From Polyangia bacterium (GTDB lineage Bacteria > Myxococcota_A > Polyangia > Fen-1088): 53,542 nt of DNA. The DNA lies in NCBI GenBank assembly GCA_036268875.1, contig DATATI010000075.1, positions 1-53,542 on the forward strand. The letters run 5' to 3'. The translations under genes were made by a program, and so were the position numbers. Under the pieces are notes generated by a model that had not been told where the DNA came from, searched no databases, and worked only from the letters and a program-made list of their open reading frames with translations. Positions within the stretch are counted from its first letter, which is position 1, and every line of letters begins with the position of its first letter. Positions 28,025-35,573 of this stretch are shown piece by piece.

Positions 28025-29632
28025 CTACCGAACCCCGACGATGCGGTTTAACAGCGGGAGATCCAGGCTTTCGCTGACCACGTCGGCCAATCGATCGTAA
28101 GCAGCCTCTTTGTTTCGCGACGACAGCGACCACGGCGGCGGGGTGGCCGACGGTGCTGCACCACCGCCGCTGCGGCGGGCGCGCATGGTGTTCAACAAGG
28201 CGACGCGCACCAGATCGTTTTCCAGCAAGCCGTGAATCATCGTGCCGATCACCGCTCCGTCGGAGGCGACGGCGCCGTCGGGTAGATCGACGGCCTCCCG
28301 GTTGCGTTCACGCAGGCGGAACGGGGTGATGGCCGACGGGGCCAGCGCGACCGCGCCAGCGTGGATTTCATAACCGGTCAGCACCGTGCCGCGGGACAGG
28401 CCAGCGGTGAGAAAACAGGACGCGCCGACGGTGGCTTTGACCTGGGCGACGGTTTTCTCGGCGTGAAACCGGGTGTGCAGCGGCAGCAGGCCCAGGCCGG
28501 CCACCGACTGTTCTGCCGATTCAACGCCGTCGGGATCGGCGATGGTCTCGCCCAGCATCTGGCAGCCACCGCAAATTCCCAGCACCAGAGCCCCGCGCTG
28601 GGCCCGCTCGGCCACCGCCTCGGCCAGGCCGCGGGCGCGCAGCCAGGCCAGATCGGCGACGGTGCTTTTTGATCCGGGCAGGATCAGCAGATCGGCGGCG
28701 GCCACTTCCTCGGCGGTGTCGACGAAACGCAGACGCACGCCGGGTTCATATTCCAGCGGCTGCACCTCGTCGTGGTTGGAGATGCGCGGCAGCCGGACCA
28801 CCGCCACGGTCAGCACGAACGACGACGCCGGCTCGGCGCTGGCGGCCAGCATGGCGGCGCTGTCGCGACGCCGGCGGTCTTCGATGGCTACGCCATCCTC
28901 GTCGGCGATACCCAGCCGTTCGACGAAGGGAATCACGCCCAGCACCGGGACCCCGGTGCGCGCGGTCAGCGCGGTCAGGCCCGGCGACAGCAACGACAGG
29001 TCGCCGCGAAATTTATTGATCACGAACGCCGCCACGCGCGCCCGCTCCGCCCGCTCCAGAAGCTCCATCGTCCCCACCAGCGACGCGAACACGCCGCCGC
29101 GATCGATGTCGCCGACCAGCAACACCGGCGCGTCGGCCAGGCGGGCGACGTGCATGTTCACCAGGTCGTGTTCCTTGAGGTTGATCTCCGCCGGGCTGCC
29201 GGCGCCTTCGATCACCACCAGGTCGTAAGCGGCGCGCAGGCGAGCCAGGCTCTCGGCGATGATCGGCCGGATCTCCACCTTGTGTCGGTAATAGTCGGCG
29301 GCGGTCAGGGTGCCGATGGCTTTCCCCAGAATCACCACCTGCGAGCGGCCATCGCTCTCCGGCTTCAGCAGCACCGGGTTCATGTCGACGGACAGCGGCG
29401 CCCCGGCGGCTTCCGCCTGCACGGCCTGCGCGCGCCCGATCTCCCGGCCGTCGGGCGTGACGAAGGCGTTCAGCGACATGTTCTGCGCCTTGAACGGAGC
29501 CACGCGCACGCCGGCGCGGCGAAACAGCCGGCACAGCGCCGTCACCAGCAAGCTCTTGCCCACCGACGACGCCGTCCCTTGGACCATCAACGTGCGCGCC
29601 GGCGGACTGGGCAAGAAGGTGCCGACGCTCAT
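28025..29632 (-). CDS. cobQ: cobyric acid synthase CobQ
   Basis: CobQ (535 residues) amidates carboxylates b, d, e and g of adenosyl-cobyrinic acid a,c-diamide using glutamine and ATP. The N-terminal dethiobiotin-synthetase-like ATPase domain has the P-loop VQGTASSVGKSLLVTAL and FKAQNMSLNAFVT. The C-terminal triad-type glutaminase domain has the nucleophile Cys in LGICGGCQMLGE and the His in GTMIHGLLEND. A C-terminal extension of about 35 residues (SGGGAAPSATPPP...) makes it slightly longer than usual. The ATG overlaps the stop of cobA by 4 bp. It converges on ahpD with about 106 bp between, which hold no gene. Confidence 0.95.
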   Translation of the reverse strand: MSVGTFLPSPPARTLMVQGTASSVGKSLLVTALCRLFRRAGVRVAPFKAQNMSLNAFVTPDGREIGRAQAVQAEAAGAPLSVDMNPVLLKPESDGRSQVVILGKAIGTLTAADYYRHKVEIRPIIAESLARLRAAYDLVVIEGAGSPAEINLKEHDLVNMHVARLADAPVLLVGDIDRGGVFASLVGTMELLERAERARVAAFVINKFRGDLSLLSPGLTALTARTGVPVLGVIPFVERLGIADEDGVAIEDRRRRDSAAMLAASAEPASSFVLTVAVVRLPRISNHDEVQPLEYEPGVRLRFVDTAEEVAAADLLILPGSKSTVADLAWLRARGLAEAVAERAQRGALVLGICGGCQMLGETIADPDGVESAEQSVAGLGLLPLHTRFHAEKTVAQVKATVGASCFLTAGLSRGTVLTGYEIHAGAVALAPSAITPFRLRERNREAVDLPDGAVASDGAVIGTMIHGLLENDLVRVALLNTMRARRSGGGAAPSATPPPWSLSSRNKEAAYDRLADVVSESLDLPLLNRIVGVR

Positions 29633-30438
29633 CGGGTTCGTGTCTCGAACCAGGCCAATCGCGCCCGCAAGCGCACCACTTCGCCGACGATCAACAGCCC
29701 GGGCGGGCGCGACGGCGGCGGCGGCAGCGTGATGGCATCGGCCAGATCGGCCAGCGTTCCCACCACCACCTGTTGCGCCGGCGTGGTTGCCGCGGCGACG
29801 TACGCCGCCGGCGTATCGGCGGCGAAGCCTTCGGCGATCAGCCGCTGCAGCGTCGAGCGCACGCGTCGCGCCGCCATGTACAGCACCAGCGTGCGATCCT
29901 GCGCCGGCGACGCGCCCGGCGCGCGCGGCCCCACCAGCACCGCGCCCGCGCCGCCGCTTTGGGCCGTGTCCTCCGCTTCGTGCCCGGTGGTCAGCAGCAC
30001 GCCAGCCGAGACGTGGCGGTGGGTCAGGGGGATCCCGGCGTAGGCTGCCGCGCCCAGCGCCGCCGAGATCCCGGGGACGATCTCGAAGCGGATGCCGTTT
30101 TCCACCAGCTCTTCAGCTTCCTCACCGCCGCGGCCGAAGATCAGCGGATCGCCGGACTTGAGGCGCACCACCCGCAAACCACGGCGCGCCCGCTCCAGCA
30201 CCGCGGGGTGCAGGCGGTAATCAATCGGGCCGTCGCCTTGCCGTCGACCCACCGGCAGCCGCTCGGCGGTCGGCGGCGCCAGGGCCAGGATCTCCGGCGA
30301 CACCAGCTCGTCGTGGGCCACCACTTCGGCGGCGCGCAGCAGCTCGGCGGCGCGCAAGGTCAGCAAACCCGGATCGCCTGGACCTGCTCCCACCAGATAA
30401 ACGATGCCCGCTTGCGGGCGCGCTTCCGACTCGCTCAC
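29629..30438 (-). CDS. cobA: uroporphyrinogen-III C-methyltransferase
   Basis: This 269-residue SAM-dependent enzyme methylates uroporphyrinogen III at C2 and C7 to precorrin-2, the branch point to B12 and sirohaem. VYLVGAGPGDPGLLTLRAAE is the N-terminal SAM motif; VVRLKSGDPLIFGRGGEEAE and VPGISAALGAAAYAGIPLTHR are family signatures. There is no CysG-type dehydrogenase/chelatase domain, so it is the monofunctional CobA form. It is the first gene of a two-gene operon with cobQ. The unknown gene at 30493 lies divergent, 54 bp away. Confidence 0.95.
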   Translation of the reverse strand: MSESEARPQAGIVYLVGAGPGDPGLLTLRAAELLRAAEVVAHDELVSPEILALAPPTAERLPVGRRQGDGPIDYRLHPAVLERARRGLRVVRLKSGDPLIFGRGGEEAEELVENGIRFEIVPGISAALGAAAYAGIPLTHRHVSAGVLLTTGHEAEDTAQSGGAGAVLVGPRAPGASPAQDRTLVLYMAARRVRSTLQRLIAEGFAADTPAAYVAAATTPAQQVVVGTLADLADAITLPPPPSRPPGLLIVGEVVRLRARLAWFETRTR

Positions 30439-30492
30439 GCTGATTCCGCCGCTTGCCTTCTCGGATAGAACCAGCGTCGTGTCAAGACGACC

Positions 30493-31410
30493 GTGGCAAA
30501 CTCAACCGACAACGCCATGATGATCGCCTCCTCCACCGACGCTGCCATGGCCGAGACCCAGCAGGCCACGCCGCCGCCCTGGCTGGGACGCTCGCGCCTG
30601 GCGCTGCTGGCCGACATCGTCGGTGGCTGGCGGCAAGCGCGCGATCGCGTGGTGCAGCTGGCCTCGTTCTTCGCCACGCTGTTGCGCCCGTCGCTGGTGC
30701 GTCGCCGCCTGGAACGCCTGCGCGGCCTGGGCCACATCGAGACGGTGCCCACCACCGCGCAGCTCCTGGTGGCTGCGCGCGATCAGATGGTCCTGGGCGC
30801 CGCCGTCGAGACCAAGCTGTTCTATGAAAGCCAAGGCATTCCCTGGATCTTTCACAATCTGCGCCGGTTCCTGGCCAACCCGGCGACGATGATCGATCCC
30901 GTCGGGCTGTTCTCTCACCGCGACGCCGTCATCCAGCACGTGCTGCAAACGTTTCACCGCCACCCGGTCTATGACCTGGTCCTGCTGCGCGCCTTTCCCG
31001 ACGGCGTCGATCAGATGGTGCAGCAGACCGAACAAGTTCTGGCCGGGACCCACCCGCACCAGCGCGCGCTGACGTCGTTGATCGAAGACGGCGCCTACTA
31101 CCCGCGCCTGCTGCGCGACGTGAAAGAGTTTCGCGACAATCCCTTCGTCCCCACCCTCGGCGTTCCGACCGGCCTGGTGCGCGATCCGCGTCTGATGCTG
31201 GCGATGGATCAATTCAAGGATCTGCGCGGGTACACCAACTACGCCGCTCGTCTGAAGGTCGGCCCCGCCGATGCGGCGCGGGCCTGGCTGATGGCCGGGT
31301 TCAACGTCACCATCGGCGCGATCATTCGTCTGCACGTCGGCCCATCGCACGTCAGCGTCGAAGCCTGCGACGCCGAGCTGACGGCCCGGCACATCGCCGC
31401 GTCGGTGTGA
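30493..31410 (+). CDS. conserved-looking protein of unknown function
   Basis: This 305-residue protein has a GTG start at 30493; ATGs at codons 9 and 10 are alternatives. I do not recognise a family. It is rich in helix-forming and aromatic residues (IPWIFHNLRRFLANPATMIDPVGLF, FHRHPVYDLVLLRAFPDGVDQM, DGAYYPRLLRDVKEF) and lacks a clear signal peptide. A mildly hydrophobic C-terminal stretch (AWLMAGFNVTIGAIIRLHVG) might touch the membrane. Its stop overlaps a possible GTG start of the next gene, a PssA-like phosphatidyltransferase, so the two are probably translationally coupled and a role in lipid metabolism is conceivable. Codon use looks like its neighbours. Confidence 0.75.
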   Translation: MANSTDNAMMIASSTDAAMAETQQATPPPWLGRSRLALLADIVGGWRQARDRVVQLASFFATLLRPSLVRRRLERLRGLGHIETVPTTAQLLVAARDQMVLGAAVETKLFYESQGIPWIFHNLRRFLANPATMIDPVGLFSHRDAVIQHVLQTFHRHPVYDLVLLRAFPDGVDQMVQQTEQVLAGTHPHQRALTSLIEDGAYYPRLLRDVKEFRDNPFVPTLGVPTGLVRDPRLMLAMDQFKDLRGYTNYAARLKVGPADAARAWLMAGFNVTIGAIIRLHVGPSHVSVEACDAELTARHIAASV

Positions 31411-31424
31411 TATGCAGGCTGGCC

Positions 31425-32186
31425 ATGCGCTGGAGCGTCGGCTGGTTCGGGGTCAAAGACCTCTTCACGATGGTGAACCTCCTCGGCGGGGTGATGGGCA
31501 TTTACTTCGCCGCCCTGGGAAATCCGCTGTGGGCGGGCTACGCCATCCTGGCGGGATATTTTTTCGGGGACGCGCTGGACGGCGTGGTGGCGCGCGCCAC
31601 CAACACCGGCAATCGCTTCGGCGCCGAGTTCGACTCCGCTGCTGATCACATCGGGCAAGGGATCGCGCCCGCGGTGGTGGTCTGGTCGGCGTATCGCATC
31701 GACGGACACAACAATCTGGGTTTGTTGTTGATGGCCGCCCTGATCACCACGGCATCAATCCGCCAGGCACGTTTCAACGTCGCCGACTTCAACGCGCCGC
31801 TGACCTATCTGGGGTTACCGCGCACGATCAGCGGCTTCATCGCCCTGGCCTATCCCAATTCCGCAATCTTTCACGCCACCCGATTCGGCTACCAGGGCGG
31901 CGTGGTGGTGATTGGACTGATGGCTGTACTCAATCTGGTTCCCATCCCGTACATGACCCATCGCGGGAAACGAAAGATGCAGCTCTGGGTAAAAGCGCTG
32001 GTGGTGAGCTTTCTCATTTCCCCCTTTGTGGTTTTCTTCGTGGCCCGGTCGTTGACGTTCGACGTGATTTTTATCTACGGATTTGGCTATGCCCTGGGCG
32101 GCTGGATTCCCATCTTGCCCGACGAAAGAAAGGCCTTTTATGACAATTACCATCGCTGGGCCGCCGAGGTGTCGTCGCTGAAATAA
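31425..32186 (+). CDS. CDP-alcohol phosphatidyltransferase, PssA-like
   Basis: This integral membrane enzyme (about 253 residues) joins CDP-diacylglycerol to an alcohol. The full catalytic motif DG-x2-AR-x8-G-x3-D-x3-D is present (starting DGVVARATNTGNRFG). The RQARFN and GLPRTISGF segments after it resemble phosphatidylserine synthase, so serine is the likeliest acceptor. Six or more hydrophobic segments are visible. ATG 31425 is preferred; a GTG at 31407, overlapping the previous stop as GTGA, would add six residues. The preceding unknown gene is probably its operon partner. Confidence 0.85.
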   Translation: MRWSVGWFGVKDLFTMVNLLGGVMGIYFAALGNPLWAGYAILAGYFFGDALDGVVARATNTGNRFGAEFDSAADHIGQGIAPAVVVWSAYRIDGHNNLGLLLMAALITTASIRQARFNVADFNAPLTYLGLPRTISGFIALAYPNSAIFHATRFGYQGGVVVIGLMAVLNLVPIPYMTHRGKRKMQLWVKALVVSFLISPFVVFFVARSLTFDVIFIYGFGYALGGWIPILPDERKAFYDNYHRWAAEVSSLK

Positions 32187-32300
32187 CGCCTTTCTCGTCG
32201 TTGCGCGTCCGAAACCGACGCCGCCAACCAGCGTAGACGCGGGCGGCGAGAAATTTTCCCGACCACTTTGGAACGACTCTGGTGCAGACTGGCCGCGCTG

Positions 32301-32332
32301 ATAGCCCCTCGTACCATGCAGTGCGGGGCTAT
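32301..32332 (+). terminator. 8-bp hairpin, possible terminator of the PssA-like gene
   Basis: ATAGCCCC (32301-32308) and GGGGCTAT (32325-32332) form a perfect 8-bp stem around a 16-nt loop, followed shortly by TTTT. It lies 115 bp after the PssA-like gene and 118 bp before the transporter gene. The weak U-run makes termination plausible but not certain; it could instead be a regulatory palindrome for the transporter. Confidence 0.45.
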
Positions 32333-32450
32333 GCTTTTGAGCAAATGCGGCCAGGCATCCAGGCTATTGTGCGCCTGAAGTAGCGTGTTCTTGATACTGG
32401 CTTTCTAAGCTCCACCCCCCTCAACCGCATTTTCGGAAGGAAGGTTTTCG

Positions 32451-34112
32451 ATGTCGGAATATGCTGCGTCGGCCGTCCGTAGTCCCGCCTCGCCCGCCAT
32501 CACGCGCGGCGAACGGCAAGTCATCTTTGCTTCGTCGCTGGGCACGGTCTTCGAATGGTACGATTTCTATCTCTACGGCTCGCTGGCCGCGGTCATCTCC
32601 AAGCAGTTCTTCAGCGCCGTCAATCCGACGGCGGCCTTCATCTTCGCGCTGCTGGCCTTCGCCGCTGGCTTTGCCGTGCGTCCCTTCGGCGCGCTGGTGT
32701 TCGGCCGCTTGGGTGATCTGGTCGGCCGCAAGTACACCTTCCTCATCACCATCCTGATCATGGGCTCGGCCACGTTCATCGTCGGCTGCTTGCCTTCGTA
32801 TAAGACAATCGGGCTCGCGGCGCCGGTCATTTTGATCTTGCTGCGCTTGTTGCAGGGCCTGGCCCTGGGCGGTGAGTACGGCGGCGCCGCCACCTACGTG
32901 GCCGAACACGCCCCGGCCAACAGGCGCGGCGCGTACACCTCGTGGATCCAGACCACGGCGACGCTGGGACTCTTCCTGTCGCTGATCGTGATCATGGCCT
33001 GCCGTGGCCTCCTGTCGGCGCAGGACTTCGATTCGTTCGGCTGGCGCATCCCCTTCCTGGTCTCGGCGTTGTTGCTGGCGGTGTCGGTGTGGATTCGTTT
33101 GCAGTTGAACGAGAGCCCGGTGTTTCAGCGCATGAAAGACGAAGGCCGCAGCTCGAAGGCGCCGCTGCGCGAGAGCTTTGCGGAATGGGGCAACCTGAAG
33201 GTCGTCATCGTGGCGCTCCTCGGTCTGACCGCCGGGCAAGCCGTGGTCTGGTATACGGGGCAGTTCTACGCGTTGTTCTTCCTGACCAAGACGCTGCAGG
33301 TCGATGCGCAGACCGCCAACATCCTGATCGCCGTCTCATTGCTGATCGGGACGCCTTTCTTCATCGTCTTCGGCGTGCTGTCTGATCGCATCGGCCGCAA
33401 GATGATCATCATGGCTGGCTGCGCGCTGGCCATGCTGACCTACTTCCCGATCTTCAAGGGCCTCACCCACGCGGCGAATCCCGCGCTGGAATCGGCGATC
33501 GCCACCTCGCCGGTGGTAGTGGTGGCGAATCCCGACGAGTGCTCGGTTCAATTCAACCCGGTGGGCAGCGCGAAGTTTACCAAGCCGTGCGACATCGCCA
33601 AGGCGGCGCTGGTGAACAAAGGCATCCCATACACGAACGAAGTGGGTGCCGGCACCGACGCCTCGATCAAGGTCGGCAGCACGGTCATCCCGTCCTACGA
33701 CGGCACCGCCCCCGACGCCAAGGCCAAGGCCGACGTCTTCGGAAAGGCGGTCAAGGCGGCGCTGACGGCCGCGCAGTATCCACACGCGGCCGACCCGTCG
33801 CGCATCAACAAACCGCTGGTGATCTTCCTGCTCTTCATCCTGGTGCTGTACGTGACCATGGTCTATGGACCGATCGCCGCGATGCTGGTGGAGATGTTCC
33901 CGGCCCGCATCCGCTACTCGTCTATGTCGCTGCCGTACCACATCGGCAACGGTTGGTTCGGGGGCTTCCTGCCGACCACGGCCTTCGCCATCGTGGCCGC
34001 CAAGGGCGACATCTACTCGGGGCTTTGGTACCCGATCATCATCGCCGGCATGACCCTGGTCGTCGGACTCCTGTTCGTCCGCGAGACCAAGAACGTCGAC
34101 ATCCACGTCTGA
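32451..34112 (+). CDS. MFS transporter, metabolite:H+ symporter (MHS) family
   Basis: This 553-residue permease begins at an ATG preceded by a strong GGAAGGAAGG site. The MHS signature is clear: GTVFEWYDFYLYGSLAA in TM1, RPFGALVFGRLGDLVGRKYTF as MFS motif A, and LRLLQGLALGGEYGGAATYVAEHAP in TM4. Such proteins import organic acids, betaines or similar solutes with protons. Between roughly residues 345 and 450 there is a soluble insert (from about NPALESAIATSP to DPSRINKP) with two Cys residues (ECSVQ, KPCDIA) that could form a disulfide outside the cytoplasm. The last TM segments follow the insert. It stands alone, with a terminator just downstream. The substrate is unknown. Confidence 0.92.
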   Translation: MSEYAASAVRSPASPAITRGERQVIFASSLGTVFEWYDFYLYGSLAAVISKQFFSAVNPTAAFIFALLAFAAGFAVRPFGALVFGRLGDLVGRKYTFLITILIMGSATFIVGCLPSYKTIGLAAPVILILLRLLQGLALGGEYGGAATYVAEHAPANRRGAYTSWIQTTATLGLFLSLIVIMACRGLLSAQDFDSFGWRIPFLVSALLLAVSVWIRLQLNESPVFQRMKDEGRSSKAPLRESFAEWGNLKVVIVALLGLTAGQAVVWYTGQFYALFFLTKTLQVDAQTANILIAVSLLIGTPFFIVFGVLSDRIGRKMIIMAGCALAMLTYFPIFKGLTHAANPALESAIATSPVVVVANPDECSVQFNPVGSAKFTKPCDIAKAALVNKGIPYTNEVGAGTDASIKVGSTVIPSYDGTAPDAKAKADVFGKAVKAALTAAQYPHAADPSRINKPLVIFLLFILVLYVTMVYGPIAAMLVEMFPARIRYSSMSLPYHIGNGWFGGFLPTTAFAIVAAKGDIYSGLWYPIIIAGMTLVVGLLFVRETKNVDIHV

Positions 34113-34127
34113 TCGTCCGGCGAATCA

Positions 34128-34164
34128 AAAGGCGGCGTGGCCATCGGTCGCGCCGCCTTTTTTT
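34128..34164 (+). terminator. Rho-independent terminator of the MHS transporter gene
   Basis: AAAGGCGGCG (34128-34137) pairs with CGCCGCCTTT (34151-34160) across a 13-nt loop, and the downstream arm runs into a seven-T tract. It begins 15 bp after the transporter stop codon. Confidence 0.9.
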
Positions 34165-34200
34165 CGTCGCTGGCGGGCCGCCCGGCCACCCCCGTCGCAG

Positions 34201-34229
34201 TTGACATCATCGTCGGGCGGCGCTAGCTA
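34201..34229 (+). promoter_or_regulatory. probable promoter of tRNA-Val
   Basis: A perfect -35 hexamer TTGACA (34201-34206) is followed after 17 bp by TAGCTA, a weak -10. Transcription would start a few bases before the tRNA at 34240. Confidence 0.55.
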
Positions 34230-34239
34230 AGAAGATCTC

Positions 34240-34311
34240 GGGCGTTTAACTCAGCGGAAGAGTGCGACCTTCACACGGTCGAAGTCGCAGGTTCAATCCC
34301 TGCAACGCCCA
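34240..34311 (+). tRNA. tRNA-Val (anticodon CAC)
   Basis: The 72-nt sequence folds as a complete cloverleaf: acceptor GGGCGTT/AACGCCC, D-stem ACTC/GAGT, anticodon stem CGACC/GGTCG with loop TTCACAC (anticodon CAC, reading GUG), a 5-nt variable loop, and T-arm GCAGG-TTCAATC-CCTGC. The discriminator is A and the CCA end is not encoded. I see no duplicated 3' end nearby that would mark an integrated element. Confidence 0.97.
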
Positions 34312-34344
34312 CTGGCTTTTCGATCCCCGGCAGTGCGCGCGTCG

Positions 34345-35556
34345 TCAGGGAGCGGGCAACGTCTTCCAGAACGGCCAGAAGGCTTGCGGCGAGCCGGCGC
34401 CGTGCCCGCCGGGAATCTCGCACCAGACCACCGGGTACGCCGCCGGGCACGAGGTGTACTGCTTGCAGTTCCAGGTCGCCGGCGCCTGCGCCGAGGTGTA
34501 CGGCGTGGTGTCGGTGGTGGCGCAGCCGTTGGTCTTCAAGATGGCGTCGCGGGCGGGCGCCGAACCCGAATCAAAGCCGGTCTTCGGATCGACGTTGTTG
34601 ATCGGGTTGGCGTCATTGGTCCCCGCCGTCAAGAACGCCGCCACCGGCACGCCCGAGCACGGGGGCCGCACCGACCGTAGGCCGCCGGCCTGCGTGCCCA
34701 CGCCGCGCAGGACGCCGGCCCGGGCGCAGCTCAGCATGTACGTCTCCCAGGCGCCGCTGCTGAACCCACTCATGAAGACGTTGCCGGTGTCGACGCAGGT
34801 GCTCTTCTTCACCTCGGCCAGCACGGCGTCGAAGTACGGCAGGTCGGGCGTGTCGGAATATTGATCGGTGAAGCAGGCGCCGGCGCCGTTCGGATAGACG
34901 TAGCTGAGGCCAACCTGGATGGCGTAGTCCTGATCGTTGGGCAACGGACTTTGCCCGCCGCCGTTGCCGCTGATGCCGTCGGTGGCGCCGCAACCGCCGC
35001 CGGATATCAGCAGCGGATAGGTCTTGGTGTGGTCATAGTTCTTGGGCAGCTTCAAAAAGTAATTGCGGTGGCTGAAGTCATAGCCGCCCTCGCTGCCGTA
35101 CTCCTTGCCGCCGGACAAATATTCGGAGGCCACGCCGCTGATGTCGATCTTGTGCAGCGTCCAGCTGCCGGGCGTGTCGGCCAGGGCGGCCATCGCCTGA
35201 CAGCCGTCGCTGGGCCCTTTCGGCAAGTTGGCCGGCGTGGTCAGGGAGCCACCAGCGCCGCCGCGGCTGCCGTCGCCGCCCGCGGGGCCGTCGCTGCTGG
35301 CAGCGTCAGTCGGGTCCGCGCCGCCGCTGCCGCTTGCCACCACGCCGCCGCTGCCGGTGACGGTGGACGGACTGCCGCCGGCGCCACCGCTGCCGTTACC
35401 GCGCGGGCCGCCGCTGCCGCCACCGGAAGCGCCGTCGACGGTGGCCGCGCCAGGGACGTCACTGCAGCCGACCAAGACGCCCGCGGCGCCCGACAGAAAG
35501 ACCAGCGCTGCCCCGACCACGCCCTGTTTCGTGCCTTGCAGGAGGTGCCTTTGCAT
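34345..35556 (-). CDS. secreted lipoprotein esterase (feruloyl esterase/PHB depolymerase-like)
   Basis: This 403-residue protein starts at the ATG at 35556, with GAAAGGA upstream. A signal peptide ends in LVGC (Cys31), followed by a long Gly/Ser/Ala-rich linker (to about residue 115). The alpha/beta-hydrolase domain then shows RNYFLKLPKNYDHTKTYPLLISGGGCG, the nucleophile elbow GFSSGAW (GxSxG), and a candidate His in IPGGHGAG near the end. Several Cys pairs suggest disulfides outside the cell. The pattern fits LpqC/CE1-type esterases acting on feruloyl esters or polyhydroxyalkanoate oligomers. It lies 17 bp downstream of the multihaem protein gene, forming a two-gene operon. Confidence 0.85.
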   Translation of the reverse strand: MQRHLLQGTKQGVVGAALVFLSGAAGVLVGCSDVPGAATVDGASGGGSGGPRGNGSGGAGGSPSTVTGSGGVVASGSGGADPTDAASSDGPAGGDGSRGGAGGSLTTPANLPKGPSDGCQAMAALADTPGSWTLHKIDISGVASEYLSGGKEYGSEGGYDFSHRNYFLKLPKNYDHTKTYPLLISGGGCGATDGISGNGGGQSPLPNDQDYAIQVGLSYVYPNGAGACFTDQYSDTPDLPYFDAVLAEVKKSTCVDTGNVFMSGFSSGAWETYMLSCARAGVLRGVGTQAGGLRSVRPPCSGVPVAAFLTAGTNDANPINNVDPKTGFDSGSAPARDAILKTNGCATTDTTPYTSAQAPATWNCKQYTSCPAAYPVVWCEIPGGHGAGSPQAFWPFWKTLPAP

Positions 35557-35573
35557 CGACGATCCTTTCAGCT

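Noticed and set aside
34240-34311. tRNA-Val as an integration site for a mobile element
   Set aside because: No integrase gene and no repeated tRNA 3' end were found in the window.
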